The notes beneath the pieces were generated by a model. That model was not told the DNA's origin. It worked only from the letters and a program-made list of their open reading frames with translations, and did no database searches. Positions 1 to 10,930 of a stretch of DNA of 64,000 bases are shown here, piece after piece. The first letter of the stretch is position 1. Every line of letters starts with the position of its first letter. Source of the stretch: Palaemon carinicauda (Eukaryota > Arthropoda > Malacostraca > Decapoda > Palaemonidae); the NCBI RefSeq assembly GCF_036898095.1, contig NC_090731.1, positions 146,578,208 to 146,642,207 on the forward strand. The letters are read 5' to 3'. Made by a program: the position numbers and the translations under genes.

Positions 1-614
1 AGGCACCTTGGCCTTTCGTCGTTAAGTATCTAACTTGCGGACAAGCTTGATGTTGTACCATCTGGACGCGCTGACTGGGGGCTTCCTTCGGGTGTCTCAT
101 CTGTGGAGGTCGACGACCTCAGACACCCTTCCATCCTTGAGAAGAGTTTGTTTGTGCCCAAGGACAGAGACTTAGACAGCGGCTGTGCGGAGGAAATCGA
201 CTTCCGTTTTCACTCCTTAAGGCGCTTTCTTTCAGACTCTGCAGGGCTCCAGCGCCCTTTTCTTTCAACCACGTCGGCCTAAGTTATCGGCTACGACAAC
301 TGGGACAAGGTGTCCAATTGCAGTTTCCTCCTGTCAGGAACAGATGGCACGGGAGGCTCCCCCGGGGGGCATAGTCCTAAAAGGAGCGGCAGAGTTCACG
401 AACTCTAGGATTGCAGGTTTCTCGCTGGGAGGATGCTTAAGGTTACTCATCCGGATGACAGCTTCCCGATGCCCATTCCCGCACAATCTCTGCGATCAGC
501 CAAGGATATCGCGCCTGCCGTTTCTGTCAGTGAATTCAGTGTCTCTGAACCTCTATGCCATAGCGTCGTCAAGAGTTGCCCGGTTGGGCAGAATGATCCA
601 TACCTTAGGCGAAG

Positions 615-1500
615 GTCCTCCATAGGATCATTGACGGCTTCACCCCCGGCCTCTTCAGTCGATCCTTTCTTGTAAGGAAGGATCTGAGAGGGGAGTTCCG
701 TAGTCGACCTCTCAGCCCTGATCAAGTTTGTCGAACAAACTTCGGCCAGCGTAGAACAGCAGAATCGATCAGACTGGTAACGAGGCGACAGGACTCCTTA
801 AACCCTGGATCGGAAGGACGGGTACTTTCAGTTTCCATTCCATCCATCTTCCAGGGAGCTCGTCGAATTCAGCCTAGACTGCAAGTATTCCTGCTTATGA
901 TGCAGTGTGGCTATCCTGCCGTGGCATAGCAGGTTTTTTTCCCCAGAGAACTCTCCCGGCTTTCCTCATGGCCGCTCAGGTGCAGGCTTCCGCCTCCTCT
1001 GCTTTTTGGAGGGCTGGTCAACTCCGGTAGGCTCGGGTTCGACCTTCTTCAGCGCCGGGACAAGCTTCCGGATGCTTACCATGAGTGTGGGTTCATGGTA
1101 TTTTGCTTGGAGCCTTCTCTTCTTCTGCCTCAACATCTGGAGTATCTGGCCATGATATTGAGTCAACGGCCTTACCACGTTGGAAACCCCGCTTCTCGTC
1201 CGTCCAGCGAGGTTAAGCAACGTCGGTTCTGGTCGGTACTTGGATGGGTGACCACCTGGGGACGCCAGATTCTGTTGCCACATCCTCCGAGCCTTCCTTT
1301 CAGTTGACTGTGGCAAGACTGAGGAGAGTCGCAGTACCTGTTCTCAGTCAAGCAGAGCTTTCAGCCCTACCTTGGAACGTTTCCTAGTTCTCCTTTCCTC
1401 ATTGGCCCGTCTATAGTCCGAACGGTCGCCTCAGGATAAGTACCATGTGGGGCGGTCCAAGTTCCGGTGGTTTCAGGCAATGTTTAACCGGACTTCCTGG
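615..1500 (+). pseudogene. DIRS reverse transcriptase remnant
   Basis: Around 640-760 the translation, with in-frame stops, matches the RT finger/palm start seen in the 48.8-58.3 kb copy (ASSV..F, VVDLSALIKFVEQT). Around 1010-1160 it matches the segment after the YLDD box (LEPSLLLPQHLEYLAM). Alignment resumes after 1281 with RAFLSVD and then LIGPS...MGPAELLDL near 1500-1545. The stretch between 770 and 1000, where the catalytic boxes should lie, is too degraded or rearranged to read. The gene is interrupted at 1162-1280 by a 5S rRNA-like insertion. Confidence 0.7.
1162..1280 (+). rRNA. 5S rRNA-like sequence inserted in a DIRS element (probable pseudogene)
   Basis: This 119-nt block matches the general metazoan 5S rRNA pattern along its whole length: start GTCAACGGCCTTACCACG, an A-box-like GGTTAAGCAACGTCGG at 1211-1226, then TACTTGGATGGGTGACC and CTGGGGACGCC in the C-box region, and an end ...GTTGCCA that can pair with the 5' end. 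No run of four T follows (the next bases are CATCCTCCGAG), so the usual Pol III terminator is missing. The flanks are DIRS RT/RNase H linker on both sides. It is therefore more likely a retroposed or captured 5S copy than a working gene. No poly-A tail or clear target duplication is visible. Confidence 0.85.
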
Positions 1501-1984
1501 CCCCTATGGGACCAGCGGAACTATTAGACCTGCAATGGGTGTTGACCTATGGAACCTCTTGATGGTAGTGGATATTCTCGTCCTTTCCCCACATTCTTGA
1601 TGCTGTTCTCGGACTCGTCAAAGGAAAGGGGGGGGGGGCATGTTCCGGTCCAGGCCTACGGTCAAGACCTGAAGGATACCTCTCCATCATTCAGGCAGGC
1701 TTAGGGGCCGTAGTCTGGCCCCTCTACAGATCCTACAGCTCCTGCCGAGTCGCCCCGTGCGCGTCGACTTCATGATTCTGGCGTGTTCTAACCAGCAGGG
1801 GACGCATTTTCACACCTTCACATCTTGCAGTAGAGATACTGGGATGATTGAGATTATCTCAATACCACCATCGGCTCTCTCATTCCAGGCAGAGGAATGT
1901 TCTCTCCGACTATCCGAGCAGAGCCTCGTAGAGAGAGTGTACCTGGGGGTCTTTGACCTTGAGTAACCAGCAAGTCCTGGTCTG

Positions 1985-2350
1985 GGGGACCTGATCGCGA
2001 CAGCTTGGAACCTCAAGCTTCCGCTGTTCTTCCCCCCAGTCTCAGACCCCGAGACTCTGGCAAGATGCATTCCGGTGATGGTGGGACAACTTCGATGCCT
2101 GCGTCTTCCCTCCTTTTTGTCTGTGGACAATGGGTCTCAACAAGCCCAGGTTGTCTGTCAACCTTTCAATGGGAGAGCTCCACTGGGACTATGCGCAGAA
2201 CGGTTTCTGGACCCTCTGCTTCCCCTGACGGAACTCCCGGGAGAGCTTCTCCCACGGCGCAGACTACTCAAACAACCACACTGCGACATCTCTCCCGAAC
2301 CGGGGCGTCGCTTCGGCTTCGTGCCTGGAGACACTGCACCTCCTCCTCAA
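1985..2350 (+). pseudogene. DIRS methyltransferase-like segment, remnant
   Basis: The translation contains LIATAWNLKLPLFFPPVSDP, where the preserved copies read DLFAT...LPLYCSPVPDP, and then LDPLLPLTELPGELLPRRRL followed by LLKQPHCDISP. The last two match LLQLLTEPPRELPPRHSL and LLKQPHANIFH of the minus-strand copy. This is the region between RNase H and recombinase, which in DIRS elements carries a Dam-like methyltransferase domain. The frame is broken between the pieces and the central FPPF motif is not readable, so it is a fossil. Confidence 0.65.
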
Positions 2351-2369
2351 GAAGAGACAACCCGCTACA

Positions 2370-3240
2370 GTCGCGGTACGGAGGTCGCGTCATCTGCGAT
2401 AGTCATCCGCAGGGGTCTTCCAGGCAAAGTGAAGAGTCTTCGGTGGTTGGTGCCGTGGGAGATATACCTCTTCCCTTGAGGCCTCTTCTCCAGCAATAAC
2501 GGTCTTATTGCCTTTCGGCGGGAGGAAACTCCTTTCCGCTCTCGGCAATGAAGCCTGTCGCTCAGCCTTTTCCTGACCTTCAGGCTTAAAGGAATAACTT
2601 TTTCCTGCCTGCTGGATCTTTCCTCGCTCATGCGAAGCTACGATCGTCCCTGCCCTAGTCGGAGGAAGACCTCCAACTTGGAGCATGGCTCAGACTTTTA
2701 GTCCTTTAAGAGATCTTCTCAAGACCCTTTACGACAGGCCTCGGATTGTATTCCGCCTTGGGTCTCCTGCTCACTCTGGCCACAGCCAGTGTGTAAGCAA
2801 TCTTCTTGGTCTCGTATGACTCCGCCCTTTCTAAGGAAGAGGGGAAGGCAACATTCAGGTTTGCTCCTGAGTTGTTGGCTAGACTCAGAATCTGGGGGTC
2901 CCGGCCCTTCGGTCCAATTCCTTCAAGATTTCGAATCTCCATTCTGTATCTGATGTCCCAAGACCTTCTCTTTCTTGCCAGTAAAGGAATCGAGAGGTTA
3001 GCTTTGGGAACAGCTGCAGTTTGTCCTCAGTTGCAGCCGATTTGGGAGCACAAGGAGGACACGGGGGAGAGTCACCAGTATACCTCTTCAGCCCGGACTC
3101 AAGGACATTCATCTCGACCTGTCTCCAGACCCTCCCCCGTCACGTCGCCCTACAGTACGATGTTGGATACATCGCAACGTCCCTAGCCTTCGAGTAATAC
3201 TACTCTGTGACACAGGTGTTGCAAGCTGGAGTCTGGAAGC
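2370..3240 (+). pseudogene. DIRS tyrosine recombinase (ORF3) remnant
   Basis: At 2380-2480 the translation reads VASSAIVIRRGLPGKVKSL, matching the recombinase N-terminus VAVYQAKWKVF of the 48.8-58.3 kb copy. At 2800-2940 VSYDSALSKEEGKATFRF matches LSYDIALSRGWGEVTFSF around the first catalytic arginine. At 3120-3300 ..RHVALQYDVGYIATSLAFE followed by LQAGVWKRLMTFAARFLQG corresponds to the second active-site box and the tyrosine region, with the tyrosine apparently lost. Stops and frameshifts occur throughout, so it is non-functional. Confidence 0.7.
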
Positions 3241-3823
3241 GTCTAATGACCTTCGCAGCCCGCTTCCTGCAGGGCGTGACCCACAGGAGTCTCGATACGT
3301 TTTCTATCGCTCTGTGGTGGCTACACAACAGCTGGTCTAACCTCAGGCTCCTTTTTGGACAGGTAGCAGAAGGTTGAGGACTTTGTTATCAGGTTTTAGT
3401 CTGCATGAACGAAAGAAGTATGTCTGGCCCTTATTTCTTTCTTCATCATCCCCTCTACAGGGAAGCAGCATCCTGGTCTCTGCATAGCTGACCTCGAACC
3501 TCTGCAGGTAAACCATGCCTCCTTGTGTTCCGAGTATTAAGTCAATACTGTCGCGTCCCCCATACCCTGACGAGGTGGTATTGGGAACGTCCTAACCCAG
3601 AGTTCCTTCTGGAACTCCAGGTCAACTGCCTAGGACGGGTCACACTTCTTCCTTCACGCACAAGCTTATGTAGGCCACACGGTTCCTTGCGGAGCAAGGA
3701 ACTTGTGAGGTGCAGGGACTCCTTTTCTCGAGTGCGACTCACTCGGATTCTGAGTCCCCGGGTAAAGCCAAAGCCAGTATGGCTGGGGACTTTCCACCCT
3801 ACCTAATGGGTAAGTCACCCAAT

Positions 3824-3916
3824 GTAAATAGCGTGGTTTGTATTTCGGTTACGGAACAAATGACAAATTCGAAGATAATTTGTATTTTTCCTAACCATAC
3901 AAACCTTAGCTATTTA
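3824..3916 (+). repeat. Internal complementary region of DIRS copy A
   Basis: Two adjacent blocks: AATAGCGTGGTTTGTATTTC...GGAACAAA, then TGACAAATTCGAAG...TTTTTCCTAAC...AAACCTTAGCTATTT. The second block is the reverse complement of this element's own 3' end at 4112-4173. The first is the form expected for the complement of the 5' end; the equivalent 5' end is visible at 58236-58281 for copy D. Side-by-side complements of both termini form the diagnostic DIRS internal complementary region. Confidence 0.75.
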
Positions 3917-3984
3917 CACATATTTGCCCGCCAGCCCTGTCCCCCAAGACAAGTCCTACCTCTAAGTGAAAGTGAGCATTCATC

Positions 3985-4173
3985 TGTGTGTGAGGGGGGG
4001 GAGGGGTAGCTAGCTACCACTCCGCTACCTCCCCCCCCCCGCAAACTAGCGCGGGGGTAATACACCCTCGTTAAATTCTAATGGCTCGCCATTTCAGCTA
4101 AAAGGTAAACCCAATGTAAATAGCTAAGGTTTGTATAGTTAGGAAAAATACAAATTATCTTCGAATTTGTCAT
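3985..4173 (+). repeat. 3' terminal repeat of DIRS copy A
   Basis: G-rich and C-rich runs (3992-4008, 4032-4040) and CTAGCGCGGGGGTAATAC lead into AATGGCTCGCCATTTCAGCT and the outer end GGTTTGTATAGTTAGGAAAA...GAATTTGTCAT. The same arrangement occurs at 11500-11682, 48819-49000 and, inverted, 58135-58281. The outermost ~60 bp are repeated in inverse orientation in the internal region at 3860-3916. Confidence 0.75.
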
Positions 4174-4685
4174 ATTTGTAGGCTACCAATTAGATCTTTT
4201 ATAAATAAAACATTTTACTCATATGTATTTGTCAATTTAAAGAAATGATAATAGAGGATATGATAATTAACTAGTTTATATCTAATATTCTAAATGTTAA
4301 TCATCCAGTTACTTGAAACAGTCATAATTTCTTGACAATTTTGTGCATGATGATTGATACCCTAATTTACATTTGTTAAAGCTAGTTTCCATCTAAGAAC
4401 GCTATTTTTTAGCAAACTCGGGAATTCAAATTTCTTTGTTTATATAAAATATAAATTATTCATTTAGATCACCTGATACAGATTTTTACAAACTGAATCC
4501 AATGAGTGTGCATCCTTGTTTCCATTAATTTTCATGACAGAATACCTTTAAAAGAAAAATTAATTTTTGCTATATTCTCATCCTGTAACAATTTTTATAT
4601 GATCTTTTGTTATGTGTCAGTTTACCTATCAAAGCTTTATATTTGTACTAAATTGTAAAATGAGTAATTCATAAAATATTTTCAG

Positions 4686-4721
4686 GATACAGTTCGTCGC
4701 TTGCTTGAGAATAACAAATAA
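4686..4721 (+). CDS. Candidate terminal coding exon (12 codons), unrecognised gene
   Basis: The sequence ATTTTCAG is followed by an open stretch encoding DTVRRLLENNK and a TAA stop. In duplication copy 2 (19988-20023) the acceptor, reading frame and length are preserved, with one amino-acid change (R to H) and a different stop codon (TGA). This is compatible with the last exon of a duplicated gene. However, the exon is tiny, the upstream polypyrimidine tract is weak and I do not recognise the peptide. Chance remains a strong alternative. Confidence 0.2.
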   Translation, partial: DTVRRLLENNK

Positions 4722-5813
4722 CCGAAAGCAGATATAATGGTGATGTCCATTAATTACAAGAAAACTAATTTTCTATTGTGTAAGGGAAATATAGGATTCA
4801 GGATTTCTAGAAAAAAAATATGCGTCATAGTTTTAGATGTAGGGAGAATTAATAATTTTCAAAATTCTTGTCTAGAACTATTTGAAGTGAGGGTCTAAGT
4901 ACCCTAATATCGCCTAATTAATCTGTTGAAAGTTAGCTGTTAGAGTTCAACTACAAAACTGATATTTTTTATAATTCCTAAAATCTGTTGGGGTCTGTGC
5001 CAAATAGTTTTAATTCTACATCATACTGATTAAGTCTTAACTATTTTGATCGCTACTCTCCAATTTTTTATTTGAAAATTTCAACTAAGAACAAAGCGTA
5101 AAATTAAGTTATACAGTAGTGTACTTTCTTTGCAACTTGAAATATCACTGAATCACCACTTCCACAACTTTGATCATCATGTCAGTCTTTTGCTATTTTG
5201 TGTCATACTAAATTTACTAGATGCCTCAATATTAAATCTTCTTACTAATGTACTGTCATCAATTGAAAATTTTACTTATTTTACTTATGTTTCTTTTTAT
5301 TCATGTACGAGGTATAAGAATGTTATCAATATTTTCTCTTTATCAAGACGAGAAAAAGGTCATATAATTTTCAGTTGTGTGCCACTTAATTCAAAATTGA
5401 TTTGACCAAGATGCTTGTATTGTATGTTTGTCATAATTTCCTTATAGTGTTTGAAGTGACACAATCTCTTGATCATAGTACTATTATAAATCAGAAAACC
5501 TGTTGGCTAAATCTTTTGGTAATACAGTAGTATTAAATGACTAATTGTTTTGCAAGCAAATATTTTTTTATTGTATCTTTAGGTAAGTTTTTTCTTCTTA
5601 TGAATATTACATAGAAAATCTTCAATGCGATTATGTGTAACAGTGTATGTTTTTTAAAACTATATGTTTTCACATGTCCAGATATTTGATCTTAACTTTA
5701 TTTGATATATCAAGTTTAACTTATGACTAGTTTCTCAATTAGATAAGGTACTACTGGCTGAAGATATTTTTTATACAATGATATATTCTTCGTTGTATTT
5801 CTCTGATACCATG

Positions 5814-5860
5814 CCTAGTCCAATATCCACAGGTGCCACACCTGTGGATATTGGACTAGG
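5814..5860. repeat. Perfect 22-bp inverted repeat (hairpin) with 3-nt loop
   Basis: The left arm 5814-5835 (CCTAGTCCAATATCC...) and right arm 5839-5860 (...GGATATTGGACTAGG) are exact reverse complements separated by CCA. The paralogous site near 21118-21160 has only the right arm, preceded by CTCTTGGTGG. The left arm in this copy therefore looks newly made by copying the reverse complement of the adjacent sequence. Confidence 0.9.
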
Positions 5861-7695
5861 CTGATAGATTGGAAAGCTACTTAACAATTCCTGCTTTTTT
5901 ACCATGTGTTTTAGCTTATGTTATAAGGTTTTGTTTCTATCCTTAGTTTCCAGTAGGCTTTCCTATTCTGTAAATATTTGTTGGTCATTAGGGTTTGCTT
6001 TTAATTAGAACACATCTCATGTACCTTGATGACATAAAACTTATGATGATTGTTATGGTTTTTTTGAGTTCTCAGCTTAGAGGTTGCTTGTGAATAACCA
6101 AGATTCAGCAATAGTAATTTTGTCCCACTTTTCTGCTGTTTCATGTGAAGTTTGCTCATGATGTTAAATAATCTAGAGACTTGCACATGATATAAGTTGT
6201 TTGGTTAGATCAAAATTCTTACCTTATGTTAATAAACTGGCTTGGCAGTACAGTAGTAAACTTCACTAAGCTATCAAGTTTATGTTGTTAGTAACTGATT
6301 AGTATGCAGTTTCTCTCCAGAAAGTTATTCTCTTTGAGAATCTATAGTCTGATACTTCAACAAAAATCTTCTGAAGTTGCTTATCATGGATCTTGCTGAA
6401 GGATGATATTTTATCATTGGCTAATTGTTGATAGTTTGATGTGTTGGAAATGCTTGTGTTTTTAAGTAATTAAGGCTTTCTACAAAATTTATTCCTAATC
6501 TGGTACTGAAACATTATCATTTAGACACTCAAAATTTATATTTCTTTTCATAAAAGGTTTATTGTGTTTATATGGAAAATATTGATATAATTGAGAGATA
6601 TAAGGATGATTTCAAGGTTGATTTCTCTGCTTAGTTTCCTTTAGATATTAGTTTTTCTGAAGGCTTCCAGCTGGTCCCCTCTTTAAGGAATAGTTAAAAT
6701 AATTTTGCTCCAATGGTTACTGGAGGAAATTGAATTTTAATTTAGATTATTTATAGATATCTGGAGAATTAGATAGTTTGATAAAATCAATATCAACTGA
6801 TAACTAGCGGTAGTTTTTATTAATGGTAATAATTTCTCATGTGGGTTTCCAAGGATATTGACCCTAAGGACATTAGTATGTCTATGCTTTTCTTCTTTGG
6901 GACTCTTATTATCAGTTGTAAACATATTTAAGAAAATTATGTAAAGTGTTATGATCTCCCCACATCAGTTCAAAATATTTTCCTTCATACAGTACTTAGG
7001 TTTCCAAAGTTTTGCTATTTATTCCCACCGAAGTTTTAGAATTATGCCTACTTTTAAGAAAATTTTTAGGCCACTCTTGCTGAGTTTTGAAAGAGCCATT
7101 TTGGTTTTAAGAGATTTTGGATTTTTCCTTGACTTGTTTTTTGTGAGGGGGTGATCCGGCCTGGTTTAAAGTATCTCTCCTGAGAGTAAAATCTGATATC
7201 CTGTGTGTTTGTTCTTGAGTCTGTTGAGTTACTTTGGGTATTCCTTGCTCCATAGAGTTGTTTACAGATTTTTCAGATAATTCTTTTTTAAAGATATATT
7301 TTTCGGTCACTCTCTGGCATAAAGGGCTTTCTTTAGTATTACAGTTCTTTGTACAATTTGTGTTTAAAAATGTCTTGCAGAGTTCCCTTTGTTTTATGAT
7401 TTTTCTCTTAGCAAAGATTGGCTATTAGGTAATGCCTTGATTTACCAAGCTTAGGTGATTATACTCCATAGTTTCTATTTACTTAAAAATCTTTTGTAAA
7501 ACTTCATTGTCTGTGGATTTATATGAGGAACTCCTTAGCCATGGATTGAGGAGAAATTCAGGCTCTACATGTTTTTTTTTTAGATTATTTTGGATATTAA
7601 TCCTTTATCTATGGAGCTATTCAAGGTGTCTCCTGATTCAAGAAGCTATGTAGGGCTCTTAGTTGATTTACCAATTTTGAGTATTCCCTTGTTTG

Positions 7696-7697
<2 letters not shown>

Positions 7698-7745
<48 letters not shown>
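7698..7745. repeat. Poly-T tract (48 T)
   Basis: An uninterrupted run of T lies inside duplication copy 1. The paralogous position in copy 2 (about 23670-23686) has a much shorter run, so it is a length-variable mononucleotide repeat. Confidence 0.95.
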
Positions 7746-7746
<1 letters not shown>

Positions 7747-8483
7747 AGAACAGGCTGGTTTATTCAGGATACCATTTTGTCTATGGAGTTATTTGGGCCC
7801 TATTCTCTTGTCAATTCAGTTATTCATGACTATTTTTGGTCTTGGAAGTAATTCTGAACTTTCGTCTTTAGTATCTTTTAGAACAATTCTATGGGTTGTC
7901 TTAGTCACTTATTGGATAAGGAAGTGATTTATAAGTTATTTGGAGCCTATATTGCCTATGGAATTATTTAGAGCAATCTTTTGTGTATGGAATTATCTTC
8001 TACACACCTTGGTCTAAGGAGCTATTTTGTGCACTCATTGGATTATTTCATGTCTCATTATTTCCTTGGTTCTGTTCAAGTAATTCCGTGTGTAATTTTT
8101 TTCTATCTTTTTTTCAAGTTCCAACATTTTTGTCAATCTTTAGGCTTCAGAGTTATGTGGCATTGCTCTATGAATTAAGATCTAATTGACAAAATTTTTG
8201 AAATTTTGCTTTTATGTTTTGGGGGATATTTAAAAGAGTACTTCTGTATCAATTTAATTTAAGTATGTTGCCCACATGTAGTTTTTCTTCCTATGCTATC
8301 TACCAAACAGTCATAAAACTTGCGAGAAATTTGCTTTATCCCCTTTTGTTTCTTAAATTATTTGGAATATTAAAACAGTATTCTGTAAATTTCTTGTACA
8401 TTGCCAAGGAAAAATTATGTACAATAATTAATATTTGCTCTCCTTTTATTAAAAGTAACTTATCCCCCTTTTACAATTCTGTT

Positions 8484-9774
8484 TTCTGGGCTCGACCTGT
8501 GTCGCTCCGTGAAATGCCCCTCTAGCACCATTTCTAAGGCATAGTTATTGCTGAATATACCAGAGAAAAAAAGATATGCATGGAATGCCAGGAATAAACC
8601 TTGCTCGCTCACTCTTTGAGTGTCGGTATAGAAAACTGGGGCGTGATTGAACCACGACCATAGATCCCTCACCAATTAGACCTCTCCTTCATCAAAATCC
8701 CCCTCCACCCCTACATCTCCCCACCCCTTATCTTCATTCCTCTTTCAGCACCTGCGTTGGTGAGACGTGTTTTATTTTGCTCTGTGTTGTTTTGTGTTTT
8801 TGAAGATGTCTGACATTTTAGAGATCCTTGCTCCCAAGTTGAGTATTATATTTGTCTGTTTGGGATTTCTAGGTAGCGACACTTATTTATTTTTAACCGT
8901 TTTTGGTTTTTTGTTATCGCCGCTTGTTGTTCCCTTTTGGGGGTTCGCCGCGGCCATTGGTGTCTCTTTGTTTATCGGGCTTTCATTTAGTTCCTTATAC
9001 TATTTGTGAGCCCTTGTTTATGTTTTGGACATCTAATTTAATATTTTGGCATGATCATAATTTTCTTTATTATTTATAGCGAGCTACACCCTTCAGGTTA
9101 ATTAGCGTTGTGCTTGTTAGCCTACTTGGCCGATCCGTAAGCGGTTTCGGTGGGTAGCCTTTCTTGCCAGCCTTTATCTTTTGAGTTCTTTTCGGGGAGA
9201 AGAACACGTTCTCATTTGGTTGTTCTGGATTGTTATTTTCCCGATTTTGGAAGCCCTTTTGGTGTTTGTTTGCCTTGTACCCTTTCCGTTTCGGTTTTTT
9301 CTCGATTTGGAAAGGTTTAGTTTTTATTTTATATCCTCGTGTTCTTTTCCCCCTTATGTTCTCATTTGGAGTGTTAGCTTTTATTTTAGTCATTATTTAC
9401 GTCTGCCATTATATATTGTGTTATTACATGGGTTTGCGGGAGCTACATGATTGTCGCCGTTTCAGTGGTCGATTTTTCCATCCACGAGAGAATCTCCTTT
9501 TCCTGGTTGGTCTTCCCTCCGGAGGATTCCTCCAACAGGAATTGGGTTCATCCATTCTCTGCCAATGCCCTTCAGAGCAGGCCTCTTCATCAGCAGTCTT
9601 GTCTCATTAGAAGATACTGAGAGGTCCTACGGGAATTGGATTCATCCATCCTTCGCCCTTGCTCTTCGGGAACAGGCCATCAAACTCATCTTTCCAGCAA
9701 GACTCATCTTGCCCTGCAGACTCGTCTCACCAGGAAGATTCGTCTTTCCCACCAGAATCGTCGCGCCCAGTTTA
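8484..9774. other. Unassigned segment, probable dispersed-repeat or retroelement leader
   Basis: Identity with duplication copy 2 stops abruptly at 8483 and a different sequence begins (GGGCTCGACCTGTGTCGCTC). It holds an AATAAA at 8592-8597 and then an ORF at 8805-9009 starting MSDILEILAPKLS, with two or three hydrophobic stretches and no recognised domain. At about 9540 and 9638 there is a diverged tandem repeat (GGAATTGG.TTCATCCATYC). The segment ends where a truncated DIRS begins. An LTR-plus-leader of a retroelement is possible, but no repeated LTR pair is visible. Function unknown. Confidence 0.35.
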
Positions 9775-10930
9775 CTCTTCTGCAACTCCCGACGGAGATC
9801 CCGAGAGAACCCCCTCAGCGACTCTCAACAGCCAGATGTGAACATCTTTCACAAAGCAATATCTTCGCTGCATCTTCACACCTGGAGACTATCCAGCTCC
9901 TCCTCTCTGAGAGAGTCTCTTCCGCAACACGTTGCAAAGAGGATGTCTGGATACCTGTGTAGATCTTTTGCTTCAGCCAGGCTAAGTGGAATGCAAGTTG
10001 CTTTCGTGGAAGGGGTATTCCTCCCGTCGATGCCCCTATGCCAGCATTAGGTGAGTTCCTCGAGTACCTTCGGGAGGAAAGCTTCTCTTGGTTTCGGTAA
10101 TGAAAGGCCACTGCTAGTCCTTGAGCCTTGCCTTCAGACTGAAAGGAATTAACCTTTCCTCCATGTCAGCATCGCCCCTCCTCATACGGAGTTTCAAGCC
10201 TACAGAATCTTAGTCTGAAAGGAGATCTCAATCCAGGACTCCAAGCGGTAGATGTTCACGTGACCTTGATTACAGGTCTCCCGCTCGTGTTGGCTTCTGG
10301 GAAGAGAGTTGGCGAATCCCATGGGACATCCTTAATGTCTCTCATTCACGACAATGGGCCAGGTAGTGCTCGACCTCGTTTCTGGCAGCCAGATCCTTGA
10401 ATTCGAAATCTTCAGTCTGGGAGTCCTTCACAGCATGACCAATAATCCAGATCAACAGTTACTTGCCAAAGAGAAACTGGAGGCCCTACCTCAAGGAAAC
10501 TATAAGAGCTCGCCCCTGAGTGTCATCATTCTTTGTCAGCTCAGGGAAAGTTAAGAGAATTATCACCAAGAACACGTTCTCGACTCTGAATCGCAAGGTC
10601 ATGGACCAAGCATCAAATCCTCATCCTTCTCCTCATAGAAAAAATCGAGAGCTCATAACATTAGGGGCAAGAATACACCCTAGCATTGATAAGACTACTT
10701 TGTGATGCAAACCTTGTCAGCGGGGGTGTAGAAGCGTCAAATGACCTTCACTGCCCACTCCCTGCAAGACGTAACCAAAAGGAACATGGGGACATTCTCC
10801 ATGGATCCTGTGGTGGGTACACAATAAATGGTTTTAAAACCTCAGGCTCCTTGATGGACAAATAGTAGATGAGGGAGGGTAGAGTTTAACCATGGTTAAG
10901 TCTGAGATGAATGACAGAGAATGACTGGCT
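9775..10930 (+). pseudogene. DIRS methyltransferase-like tail and tyrosine recombinase remnant (copy B)
   Basis: The translated order is LQLPTEIPREPPQRLS, LSTARCEHLSQSNIF, then LETIQLLLSERVSSATRC. This parallels LQLLTEPPRELPPRHSL, LLKQPHANIFH and LSSIALREGFHNNLQ of copy D. The recombinase N-terminus follows at about 9940-10180, and a heavily decayed active-site region at about 10640-10830 (TLRARIH.SIDKTTL, HCPLPARRNQK-like). No intact catalytic set survives. Confidence 0.65.

Larger units (their letters stand above)
1..4173 (+). mobile_element. Decayed DIRS retrotransposon, family A (copy A), 5' end outside window
   Basis: The + strand carries, in order, degraded reverse transcriptase, RNase H, methyltransferase-like and tyrosine recombinase segments, then an internal complementary region and a 3' terminal repeat. 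That order is the DIRS layout. Each segment aligns by eye with the better preserved minus-strand family A copy at 48819-58281. Many stops and frameshifts make it non-functional. The 3' end near 4173 reads ...GAATTTGTCAT and coincides with the left edge of a segmental duplication, so the element probably inserted there. DIRS elements integrate by recombination and leave no target duplication, and none is seen. Confidence 0.8.
4174..8483 (+). repeat. Segmental duplication, copy 1
   Basis: Starting at ATTTGTAGGCTACCAATTAG this segment is collinear with 19469-24480, with high identity by eye and scattered substitutions and small indels. Differences include a perfect hairpin here at 5814-5860, a longer poly-T here (7698-7745), and a 660-bp insert present only in copy 2. 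Both copies are AT-rich. I recognise no transposon protein in them, so this looks like duplicated non-coding genomic DNA rather than two insertions of one coding element, although a non-coding repeat family cannot be excluded. Confidence 0.85.

Noticed and set aside
7590..7829. ORF with a poly-Phe run
   Set aside because: Created by the 48-T tract; the paralogous copy has a different T length and frame.
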